From assembly GCA_023264755.1 (NCBI GenBank), contig JAHFVB010000399.1, positions 1 through 5,134 of the forward strand: a DNA stretch of 5,134 nt, read 5' to 3'. The DNA comes from Mycobacterium sp. (GTDB lineage: Bacteria > Actinomycetota > Actinomycetes > Mycobacteriales > Mycobacteriaceae). Both the position numbers and the translations under genes were made by a program. Positions 1-5,134 of the stretch are shown piece after piece; positions within the stretch are counted from its first letter, which is position 1; the number at the start of each line of letters is the position of its first letter. The notes under the pieces are model-generated. The model saw nothing but the letters and a program-made list of their open reading frames with translations, searched no databases and had not been told where the DNA came from.

Positions 1-2081
1 CCGTCTGGGGACATGAACAGCTTCAGCCCGCGGATGAACTCGGGGTTGGTGAACGCCTCGGGCGGTAGGTAGAAGGAGTCGTCGGTCTTGGACGCGTCGT
101 AGGCCTGGCCCAGCGCAGTGGAGTTCTGTAGTGCCGCCGCAGTCTGGTCGTTGATGCCCGAGTTCGTGGCGTAGTTGGTCATCGTCAGGTCCTTGTTGGC
201 CTGCTGGATTGCGAGCTGCGGCGGGATCAGCGCCAGCAGTCTCGGTTGCAGTTTGTCCAACTTGTCGATGCTGCCCGACACGCTGGCCAACTGATCGGTC
301 AGCGCGTCGATGCCATCGAGAGCGTCGAACAACGATCTGAACGCCGCGCACGACGGGATGTCGAAACAGTGCGGTTCCCAATAGAAGTAGTTGCGCAGCG
401 GCCGGAAGTAGTCGTCGAAGGTGGCGATCTTGTCACGTAGGTCTTGGGCCGTGGCCACGGTGTCCTGGAAGGCCTGGCTCTGCTCGTGGGTGACTTCGCT
501 GCTCTGTTGCTGCAGCGCGTATTGCGCCTTGAGCGTGTCGATCGACTTGTTGATCTCGCCGACCTGCTTGAGCAGATCGGCAGCGCGAGCCTGCTGAAAG
601 GGCAGATTGTTGATTTGCGCCGCGCTGCCCGCGCTGATCTGGAACGGGATCGACGTGTGGTCCAACGGGGTTCCCAGCGGACGGGTGATCGACTGCACCT
701 GGGCGATGCCGTCGGTGTGGAACACGGCCTTGGCGACGCGCTCCAACAGGATCATGTCCGTCGAATTGCGCAGGTCGTGGTCGGCTTTGATCATCAGCAG
801 TTCGGGGTTCAACCGGGCCTGCGAAAAGTGACGTTCGGCGGCTGCGTAGCCGACGTTGGCCGGCGCAGTGGCCGGCAGGTAGGGCCGCGCGTCGTAACTC
901 GTCTTGTACGCGGGCAACGCGAGCAGACCGATGAGGGCAATGGCCACCGTGGCTATCAGGACGGGTCCGGGCCAGCGCACGATGGCCGTGCCGATGCGCC
1001 GCCAACCCCGGGTGCGCAGCGGCCGGGCGGGTTCGAACAGGCCGAAGTGGCGGCCGATGACCAGCAGGGCCGGCGCCAGGGTCAGCGCCGCCACCACTGC
1101 GACGAGGACGCCGATGCCGGCGGGAACGCCGAGGCTTTGAAAGTAGGGCAGCCGGGTAAAGGTCAGGCACAGCACCGCGCCCGCAATGGTCAGGCCAGAA
1201 CCCAGGATGATGTGCGCGGTTCCGTGGTACATCGTGTGGAACGCCGACACGCGGTCCTGCCCGGCGTAACGCGCTTCGTGAAACCGACCGAGGATGAAGA
1301 TCGCGTAGTCCGTGCCAGCGGCGATGACCAGCAGGGTCAGCAGATTCGTCGAATATGTCGACAATTGGATGATTCCGGCGTTCGCCAGTACGGCCACGAC
1401 TCCGCGGGATGCCGTCAACTCGATCATCACCGTGAAGATGACGAGAAACACCGTCGTCAGCCGACGGTAGAGCCAGAACAGCATCACGGCGATCACCCCG
1501 AGGGTGATCAGCGTGGTTTTTAGGGTGCCGTGGCGGCCGACCTCGAACTGATCGGTGACCAGGGGCGCGGCGCCGGTGACATAGGCCTTCACTCCGGGCG
1601 GCGGGGGAGTGTGCTCGACGATCGCGCGCACCGAATCGACGGACTCGTTCGCCAGCGACTCGCCCTGGTTGCCGGCCAGGTACAGCTGCACCAAGGCCGA
1701 TTTTCCGTCCGAGCTCTGAGATCCAGCCGCCGTGAGCGGGTCCCCCCAGAAGTTCTGGATGTGCTCGACGTGCTTGGTGTCCTGAGAGAGTTTGTCGATC
1801 AAGCCGTCGTAGTAGTGGTGGGCGGCTGCCCCCAGCGGCTGATCACCCTCAAGCACGATCATCGCCGAACTGTCCGAGTCGAATTCGTTGAAGACCTTGC
1901 CGATGCGCTTACTGGCCTGCAGCGACGGTGCATCCTGTGGGCTCAGCGAGACGTTGTGCGATTCGGCGACGGTCTCCAGTTGCGGGACGAAGACATTCGT
2001 GACGACCGCCAGGCTGAGCCAGAAAAGTGCGATCAACACCGAGTACCGCCGGATCAGCTCGGGAATCCGCTGCATGCTCAT
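1..2081 (-). CDS. mmpL: MmpL family RND transporter (MmpL4/MmpL5-like), C-terminal part beyond window
   Basis: Inner-membrane, proton-driven RND exporter of the mycobacterial MmpL family. The 693 visible residues of a protein usually near 950-970 contain TM1 (about 14-32), a first periplasmic porter domain (33-188, with DSDSSAMIVLEG and FWGDPLTAAGSQSSDGK motifs), TM2-TM6 (about 188-344), TM7 (about 370-390) and most of the second periplasmic domain. The TM4 proton-relay pair is Asp258-Tyr259 in TDYAIF. The conserved GYAAAERHFSQAR block follows TM7. Residues about 490-665 form the long helical, Gln-rich insertion typical of MmpL4/MmpL5, with a cysteine pair at 572 and 578 (HCFDIPSC). TM8-TM12 and the second relay lie outside. 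The start at 2081 overlaps the mmpS stop as ATGA; an in-frame ATG at 2075 is the alternative. By recall the sequence resembles M. tuberculosis MmpL5 and MmpL4, whose family exports siderophores and effluxes drugs. The substrate here cannot be assigned. Confidence 0.95.
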   Translation of the reverse strand, partial: MSMQRIPELIRRYSVLIALFWLSLAVVTNVFVPQLETVAESHNVSLSPQDAPSLQASKRIGKVFNEFDSDSSAMIVLEGDQPLGAAAHHYYDGLIDKLSQDTKHVEHIQNFWGDPLTAAGSQSSDGKSALVQLYLAGNQGESLANESVDSVRAIVEHTPPPPGVKAYVTGAAPLVTDQFEVGRHGTLKTTLITLGVIAVMLFWLYRRLTTVFLVIFTVMIELTASRGVVAVLANAGIIQLSTYSTNLLTLLVIAAGTDYAIFILGRFHEARYAGQDRVSAFHTMYHGTAHIILGSGLTIAGAVLCLTFTRLPYFQSLGVPAGIGVLVAVVAALTLAPALLVIGRHFGLFEPARPLRTRGWRRIGTAIVRWPGPVLIATVAIALIGLLALPAYKTSYDARPYLPATAPANVGYAAAERHFSQARLNPELLMIKADHDLRNSTDMILLERVAKAVFHTDGIAQVQSITRPLGTPLDHTSIPFQISAGSAAQINNLPFQQARAADLLKQVGEINKSIDTLKAQYALQQQSSEVTHEQSQAFQDTVATAQDLRDKIATFDDYFRPLRNYFYWEPHCFDIPSCAAFRSLFDALDGIDALTDQLASVSGSIDKLDKLQPRLLALIPPQLAIQQANKDLTMTNYATNSGINDQTAAALQNSTALGQAYDASKTDDSFYLPPEAFTNPEFIRGLKLFMSPD

Positions 2082-2524
2082 CCGGACTTGTCCAGGCAGT
2101 AGGTGAAGGCGTTCATGGTGTTCACCGAGCGCTCGTCCTTGACGGCGTCGTCGATCTTGATTCGGCAGCCGATCGAGGCGCTGTTGCCCTGGGCCGACAC
2201 GTTGACGAAGACCGCCGGCTGGGTGGTGGTGGTGTCGTAGGCCCAGGGCAGGGCCACGGCGTCGGCGCGCTGGGGTTGGGCGTTGACGTCGGTGTAGGTG
2301 ATGGTGGCGACCGTGCCTGGCGGCCCGAATACCTCCATGACCACGTGTTTGGGGTTGAACGGCACGATGTCGTTGTCGGAGCCGCTTGGGGTCGACGTGA
2401 CGTCATGGGAGGCGAAGATGCCGTGCAGCCGATAGACGGCGAAACCCGCCACCGCGATCACCAGCACCGTCACGAGTAACATCCAGCGTTTGCTCAGTCG
2501 GCGTCCGAATGAGACCCGTTGCAT
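2078..2524 (-). CDS. mmpS: MmpS family transport accessory protein
   Basis: Small membrane-anchored accessory protein that works with the adjacent MmpL. The 148 residues (family members are about 140-150) begin with a short basic cytoplasmic segment (RVSFGRRLSKR). One transmembrane helix (about 14-32) follows, then an extracytoplasmic beta-rich domain. Family marks are PFNPK (55-59), VVMEVFG, the PQRADAVALPWAY block (84-96), AQGNSASIGCRI and VKDERS. Cys120 and Cys143 are placed as in MmpS4/MmpS5 and probably form a disulfide. The ATG at 2524 is chosen because GAAAGGG lies 6 nt upstream. The longer frame would start at a TTG (2569), adding 15 residues with no comparable site and reaching beyond the usual family length. 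The stop overlaps the mmpL start, indicating co-translation. In M. tuberculosis, MmpS4/MmpS5 with MmpL4/MmpL5 act in siderophore export; the cargo here is not determinable. Confidence 0.95.
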   Translation of the reverse strand: MQRVSFGRRLSKRWMLLVTVLVIAVAGFAVYRLHGIFASHDVTSTPSGSDNDIVPFNPKHVVMEVFGPPGTVATITYTDVNAQPQRADAVALPWAYDTTTTQPAVFVNVSAQGNSASIGCRIKIDDAVKDERSVNTMNAFTYCLDKSG

Positions 2525-2530
2525 CCGTGA

Positions 2531-2537
2531 CCCTTTC
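2531..2537 (-). promoter_or_regulatory. Ribosome binding site of mmpS
   Basis: On the minus strand GAAAGGG is followed by 6 nt and then the ATG at 2524. This good Shine-Dalgarno match decides the mmpS start in favour of 2524 over the upstream in-frame TTG at 2569. Confidence 0.75.
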
Positions 2538-2596
2538 AAAGAGCGGCGACAGGCGCGGACGATGGGCAAATTCTGGTAGGACGGCTAATGAACTAG

Positions 2597-2625
2597 ACCG
2601 TACGACACGTGACCGGTCACCACAA
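2597..2625 (-). promoter_or_regulatory. Candidate promoter for mmpS-mmpL
   Basis: Read on the minus strand, TTGTGG (2625-2620) is separated by exactly 17 nt from TACGGT (2602-2597). The second hexamer fits the TAnnnT pattern of mycobacterial -10 elements recognised by the housekeeping sigma factor; the first shares only TTG with the -35 consensus. Transcription would begin around 2590, giving a leader of roughly 65 nt before the mmpS ATG. A 12-bp palindrome fills most of the spacer, so the promoter looks repressible. This is a by-eye match without experimental support. Confidence 0.4.
2609..2620. promoter_or_regulatory. Perfect 12-bp palindrome, candidate operator
   Basis: GTGACCGGTCAC is its own reverse complement. 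It sits between the candidate -35 and -10 elements of the mmpS-mmpL promoter, about 85 bp before the mmpS start codon. A dimeric helix-turn-helix repressor bound here would block RNA polymerase. The regulator is unknown and none is encoded in the window. The sequence is certain; the operator role is inferred from symmetry and position. Confidence 0.5.
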
Positions 2626-2629
2626 CACC

Positions 2630-2643
2630 GCCTGACTTCAGGC
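2630..2643. repeat. Short inverted repeat upstream of the candidate promoter
   Basis: GCCTGA-CT-TCAGGC has two 6-bp arms around a 2-nt centre, a few bases upstream of the candidate -35 hexamer. A 2-nt loop is too tight for a good RNA hairpin, so if functional it is more likely a protein-binding site on DNA, for example for an activator or a second repressor dimer. Confidence 0.35.
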
Positions 2644-2690
2644 TCCCCTGTCAGCGCCCTATTCGCGCCAGACCTCGGCCAATGGTGAAC

Positions 2691-2714
2691 CGGACGGGGA
2701 AGCGGACGGGGGTG
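2691..2714. repeat. Imperfect 12-bp tandem repeat
   Basis: Two adjacent 12-mers, CGGACGGGGAAG and CGGACGGGGGTG, share their first nine bases. They lie in the intergenic region upstream of mmpS. The first overlaps one arm of the stem-loop described at 2695-2751. No function is evident. Confidence 0.4.
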
Positions 2715-2751
2715 TTGCCCAAGGAATGACTTTCTTGCAGTTGCTTCCCCG
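2695..2751 (-). terminator. Possible stem-loop downstream of the lipoprotein gene
   Basis: CGGGGAAGC (2695-2703) and GCTTCCCCG (2743-2751) are perfect 9-bp inverted arms separated by 39 nt. The structure begins about 17 nt beyond the lipoprotein stop codon in the direction of transcription. It could attenuate or end the upstream transcript, or stabilise its 3' end. There is no following T-run and the loop is long, so it is not a canonical intrinsic terminator. Confidence 0.25.
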
Positions 2752-2753
2752 CC

Positions 2754-2763
2754 GACCGGTCAC
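2754..2763. repeat. Second copy of the operator-like sequence
   Basis: GACCGGTCAC here repeats exactly ten of the twelve bases of the palindrome at 2609-2620, in the same orientation, 143 bp away. The central 8 bp, GACCGGTC, are palindromic, but the outer GT is replaced by CC. It lies just beyond the lipoprotein stop codon. Together the two copies could support cooperative binding or DNA looping. Confidence 0.4.
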
Positions 2764-2767
2764 GAAG

Positions 2768-4027
2768 TCATGGAGTCGCTAGTAGCACGTAGAGTGCGGC
2801 GGCGCGTTGCCGCGCGTCGGCCGCATCGGCGCTGTAGGTGCCCCCTACATATCGACCGTATTGGACGTAGCACTCGAACTTGAGTCCCGGTGCCTCCGCG
2901 AATGATTCGGGCTTGAGTGTGAAGCACTTCGAATCCACCAGGCCAGGCACGCCGCCGATGGGTTGGTCGATGTCGGCATCCGTGGCGACTTCCTCGGCCA
3001 TGAGTTTGGTGCCCGCCTCGCGGTCACGTGCGCGCAGCAGGGTCGAGCCGCCCCACTGCGGATCGATCCACGCCCCAGCCTGGTCGACCCCGGCATTCTC
3101 GTACGCTCGGTCCTCCACTTCGCGCGCATTCTGGACTTGTCGGGCGCCACGTGGGCCATAACTGGCGACGGTGGACGACAGGACGGGTTCGGTCCCTGGG
3201 GTGAGGTCGACCAACCGACCGAGAATTCCGCCTGGATCCTTGGGGAGCTTGGCGATTCGTGGCAGCGGGGTCGGTCGAAAGCCGTCCAACATCGAGAGTT
3301 GGCGGTCGAACGTCTGCTCCGCCATTCCAGTCAGGGTCTCCAGGTTTGGAGTCGGATTGGTCACCAACACATGGACGACGAAGTCGCCGTGGGCAAGGGT
3401 GGATGCCAAAGACGGATGCGATGGTCTCCAATGTCCGTGCGCCGTAGGATATTTCGTTATCGGCACCGGAACGTTGTCGGGGCTGATCGCGAAGTCCGCG
3501 GCGTCCAGTTCGACGGCAGCGTTCTTCGCCGCCGAGGCATCCGGGAACCGCACCAGCATTATCAACACCGACTTCACGTCTTGTTCGGGCCGCGGCGCAG
3601 TCGAAGATTCCACCTCCGTGTTGGACGCCACGAGTAGGCGCCCGGCGACCATCCCGTACTTGGCCAGCACGGGTGCGACCACGGCCTGACCGGTCAACGA
3701 GATGTTCGATGCGACATCCGATGGGGTGAGGAGCGGTCCGAAGAAGCTCTGCACGACCAAGGTGGGGTCGAGCTCCGTGGGATCGGCGATTGCCTCAGCC
3801 ATTCTGATCGCCTCTGCCATTCGGCCCTCGTCCGGTGAGGAAACCTGACCGAGCTTGCGTGGCATCGTCAAGTACTTGCCGGTGTCCAGTTTCGACGAGT
3901 CGACCGCTGGCGGCTGCGAGGGCGTCGGCGACGGCGCAGCCACGACGCCGATGTTGCCGCAGCCCGCCAGCAGCACGGCCGAGATTCCCGTCGTCACCGC
4001 GATCCGCGACAACGCACTACCCACCAT
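2768..4027 (-). CDS. Secreted lipoprotein, DUF7373-like
   Basis: A 419-residue predicted lipoprotein. A lipoprotein signal peptide (1-22) has a single Arg in its short n-region, a hydrophobic core and lipobox LLAG before Cys23, which would be lipidated. A Pro/Ser/Thr-rich linker follows (about 30-44). The mature part begins LDTGKYLTMPRKLG, which I associate with the mycobacterial DUF7373-type lipoproteins; this is recall, not a search. Two repeating alpha/beta segments are suggested by SVLIMLVRFPDASAAKNAAVEL (about 153-174) and FVVHVLVTNPTPN (216-228). Cys368 and Cys386 are probably disulfide-bonded. The function is unknown. The ATG at 4027 is chosen because it gives a normal signal peptide and has AGGGAG and AAGG upstream. 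A GTG at 4111 overlapping the kinase stop (GTGA) would add 28 residues before the signal peptide. The gene follows the kinase by 80 bp, probably in one operon. Residues 69-80 carry an RMAEAI duplication. Confidence 0.85.
   Translation of the reverse strand: MVGSALSRIAVTTGISAVLLAGCGNIGVVAAPSPTPSQPPAVDSSKLDTGKYLTMPRKLGQVSSPDEGRMAEAIRMAEAIADPTELDPTLVVQSFFGPLLTPSDVASNISLTGQAVVAPVLAKYGMVAGRLLVASNTEVESSTAPRPEQDVKSVLIMLVRFPDASAAKNAAVELDAADFAISPDNVPVPITKYPTAHGHWRPSHPSLASTLAHGDFVVHVLVTNPTPNLETLTGMAEQTFDRQLSMLDGFRPTPLPRIAKLPKDPGGILGRLVDLTPGTEPVLSSTVASYGPRGARQVQNAREVEDRAYENAGVDQAGAWIDPQWGGSTLLRARDREAGTKLMAEEVATDADIDQPIGGVPGLVDSKCFTLKPESFAEAPGLKFECYVQYGRYVGGTYSADAADARQRAAALYVLLATP
3788..3823. repeat. 18-bp tandem duplication inside the lipoprotein gene
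   Basis: Two adjacent 18-mers (3788-3805 and 3806-3823) match at 15 of 18 bases and encode two consecutive RMAEAI hexapeptides, residues 69-80 of the lipoprotein. The repeat is in frame, and two of the three differences are silent on the coding strand. It lengthens a predicted helix by one and a half turns. Confidence 0.6.
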
Positions 4028-4030
4028 TCG

Positions 4031-4041
4031 CTCCCTGCCTT
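4031..4041 (-). promoter_or_regulatory. Ribosome binding site of the lipoprotein gene
   Basis: On the minus strand AAGGCAGGGAG precedes the ATG at 4027. AGGGAG is only 3 nt from the start, which is tight, while AAGG is 10 nt away; one of the two probably serves. Their presence favours the ATG at 4027 over the GTG at 4111. Confidence 0.5.
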
Positions 4042-4044
4042 CGG

Positions 4045-4062
4045 TGCCGATGCCGATGCCGA
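4045..4062. repeat. Hexanucleotide tandem repeat in the kinase-lipoprotein spacer
   Basis: TGCCGA is repeated three times in tandem (4045-4050, 4051-4056, 4057-4062) in the 80-bp gap between the kinase stop and the lipoprotein ATG, just upstream of its ribosome binding site. If the GTG at 4111 were the true start the repeat would encode an Ile-Gly run. A change in copy number would keep frame but alter spacing. It may be a small variable-number repeat. Confidence 0.6.
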
Positions 4063-4107
4063 TGGTGACCTTGGCCGCAGTACCACCTCCCGCCGGCGCG
4101 TCCGACC

Positions 4108-5134
4108 TCACAGCGGAGCGTCCCGGAACCAGTGGTCGTACACGTCCTGTCCACTAGTGCCGTCGTTTCCATTGGTCACCACCGAGCAGAAGTTTCTCGT
4201 CGGGTCGTCGAAGCTGAGGACCAGCGCGCCGGCACCGTAGCGGGTTCCGTAAATCAGTTGACCCGACGTGCTGCCCCGGGACCACTGTTGGTTGCGCGGG
4301 GCGGTGAGTCCGTCGGCGACACCTGCGAGCGTCAGGGGAGTGCGGTCGCCATTGCAGATCACGATGTAGTTGGCGATGTAGCCGGGTGACGGACCGCCAG
4401 CCGGCCGGCACATGATCCGCGCGATGGAGACGTCGGCTTCGAGTCGGTCTACGGGTTCCAATCGGGCGTTGATGGCCTGACACGTGCCACCTTGATAGGA
4501 AACGCCGGACGGAGTGCGTGGCACCAGGCCCGGCAGGGCATTGGCGACGTAGTCGTAGGCCCGCCAGGGACGTTTGGGGGGTGCTCCGTACTCAGCCGGC
4601 GTCTCACCCGGCGTGGCAGCCACGCGACCGTGCTGGGGCTGACTGCCGCTCACCAGCAGCCGCGCGGCGCCCACCAGTCCTATGAGGATCGCCAGAACTG
4701 CGACGCCGATGATCAAGGCACGCTTGATCATCGGCCGCTGAGCCGTACCCGTGGCAGCCCCAAGCGACGAAGTGTCCGCGGCGGACTGATTCTTGGACGA
4801 AATCGCAGCAGGTCGGTGCTCGGGAACCGAACTCGTCAGTGCGGCCTGGGCAGCCGACGCGAGCTCACGGCAGGAGCGATACCGATGCTCCGGCTCTTTC
4901 GCCATCGCCCGTGCGATGACGTCGTCCAGCGCTACCGGCAGCTCCGGGTTCTCCAGCGTCACCCGAGGCGGCGGATCGGCCAACTGTGCGTGGATGACTG
5001 CGACGGGCGAGTCCCGTGTATACGGAAGCGATCCGGTGAGCATCGCGTACAGCGTGCATCCCAGTGAATAGACGTCGCTGCGGTGATCCAGCTCCCGCCC
5101 GGTGAGCTGCTCCGGCGACGCGAACGGCACCGTC
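4108..5134 (-). CDS. Transmembrane Ser/Thr protein kinase, N-terminal part beyond window
   Basis: C-terminal part (about 341 residues) of a PknB/PknH-class eukaryotic-like kinase; the ATP-binding and catalytic loops lie upstream of the window. Numbering from the codon at 5130: the activation-segment end TVPFASPEQL gives the APE-equivalent motif as SPE (5-7). Subdomain IX follows as DHRSDVYSLG with the invariant Asp19, and subdomain XI as AKEPEHRYRSCREL with Arg83. A linker of about 35 residues (100-136) and one transmembrane helix (about 137-160) follow. After a Pro-rich stalk (163-188) comes an extracytoplasmic domain (about 189-340) with Cys217, Cys241, Cys259 and Cys315, likely two disulfides. 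I do not recognise this sensor domain; PknH_C is an alternative that is not obvious by eye. The kinase presumably phosphorylates cytoplasmic Ser/Thr targets in response to an envelope signal. The gene precedes the lipoprotein gene by 80 bp on the same strand. Confidence 0.93.
   Translation of the reverse strand, partial: TVPFASPEQLTGRELDHRSDVYSLGCTLYAMLTGSLPYTRDSPVAVIHAQLADPPPRVTLENPELPVALDDVIARAMAKEPEHRYRSCRELASAAQAALTSSVPEHRPAAISSKNQSAADTSSLGAATGTAQRPMIKRALIIGVAVLAILIGLVGAARLLVSGSQPQHGRVAATPGETPAEYGAPPKRPWRAYDYVANALPGLVPRTPSGVSYQGGTCQAINARLEPVDRLEADVSIARIMCRPAGGPSPGYIANYIVICNGDRTPLTLAGVADGLTAPRNQQWSRGSTSGQLIYGTRYGAGALVLSFDDPTRNFCSVVTNGNDGTSGQDVYDHWFRDAPL
4705..4735. repeat. Perfect 13-bp inverted repeat with 5-nt loop inside the kinase gene
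   Basis: GCCGATGATCAAG (4705-4717) and CTTGATCATCGGC (4723-4735) are exact reverse complements around the loop GCACG. The element is wholly within coding sequence and specifies kinase residues PMIKRALIIG (133-142), where the cytoplasmic linker enters the transmembrane helix. In mRNA it would form a strong hairpin with no mismatch; on DNA it could be a protein-binding site. No T-run follows, so it is not an obvious intrinsic terminator. Confidence 0.6.

Noticed and set aside
433..1170. Minus-strand open frame of 245 codons
   Set aside because: It is another reading frame of the mmpL gene itself; the product is Arg/Pro/His-rich and resembles no family.
1491..1509. Inverted repeat GATCACCC-CGA-GGGTGATC inside mmpL
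   Set aside because: Eight-bp arms with a 3-nt loop are expected by chance at a fair rate in a GC-rich 5-kb window, and this one lies within conserved transmembrane codons.
444..1523. Long plus-strand open frame of 359 codons opposite mmpL
   Set aside because: It is antisense to a clearly coding MmpL frame, its product is a low-complexity Arg/Gln/Asp/Gly-rich string with no recognisable domain, and such open frames are common opposite GC-rich genes.
2525..2569. Longer mmpS start at the TTG at 2569
   Set aside because: It adds 15 residues beyond usual MmpS length and uses a rare start without a good ribosome binding site, whereas the ATG at 2524 has GAAAGGG at ideal spacing.
2607..2622. Crp/cAMP-receptor-type site at the promoter palindrome
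   Set aside because: The half-sites GTGA and TCAC are separated by 4 bp, whereas Crp sites have 6 bp between them, so the geometry does not fit.
2963..3689. Plus-strand open frames opposite the lipoprotein gene
   Set aside because: The opposite strand encodes a coherent lipoprotein with signal peptide and lipobox, while these plus-strand products show no domain or credible ribosome binding site.
4492..5067. Plus-strand open frame opposite the kinase gene
   Set aside because: The minus strand carries kinase motifs, a transmembrane helix and an ordered ectodomain across the same bases; the plus-strand product is compositionally biased.
1..5134. tRNA, rRNA, CRISPR array, insertion sequence or prophage signs
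   Set aside because: No array of spaced direct repeats, transposase motif, terminal inverted repeats with target duplication, or tRNA-like cloverleaf was seen; the window is almost filled by four ordinary genes.

Overview
The window is GC-rich actinobacterial DNA and almost certainly mycobacterial. The evidence is an adjacent MmpS/MmpL pair (a membrane-export system characteristic of mycobacteria and close relatives), a transmembrane Ser/Thr protein kinase and a mycobacterial-type lipoprotein. The species cannot be named from the sequence. All four genes lie on the minus strand, so transcription runs from high to low coordinates, and nothing convincing is coded on the plus strand.

In transcription order: (1) positions 5134-4108 hold the 3' part of a membrane-anchored Ser/Thr kinase. 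It comprises the end of the catalytic domain from the activation segment onward, a linker, one transmembrane helix and a four-cysteine extracytoplasmic domain. (2) After an 80-bp spacer, which includes a short hexamer tandem repeat, positions 4027-2768 encode a 419-residue secreted lipoprotein resembling the DUF7373-type mycobacterial lipoproteins. (3) A 243-bp intergenic region (2767-2525) carries the likely promoter for the downstream pair. It is rich in dyad symmetry: a perfect 12-bp palindrome inside the candidate promoter, a partial second copy beside the lipoprotein stop codon, another inverted repeat, and a possible stem-loop behind the lipoprotein gene. (4) Positions 2524-2078 encode MmpS and 2081-1 encode MmpL, which runs off the window. 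Their stop and start overlap as ATGA, so they are one translationally coupled unit.

MmpL is an RND-type proton-driven exporter of the MmpL4/MmpL5 type, with the long periplasmic helical insertion, and MmpS is its small periplasmic accessory partner. Related pairs export siderophores, lipids or drugs; the cargo here is unknown. The kinase and lipoprotein upstream suggest an envelope-sensing module next to an envelope exporter, but that link is inferred from gene order only.

The most unusual non-coding signals are the palindrome in the mmpS promoter with its second copy, and a perfect 13-bp inverted repeat with a 5-nt loop inside the kinase gene at the codons entering the transmembrane helix.
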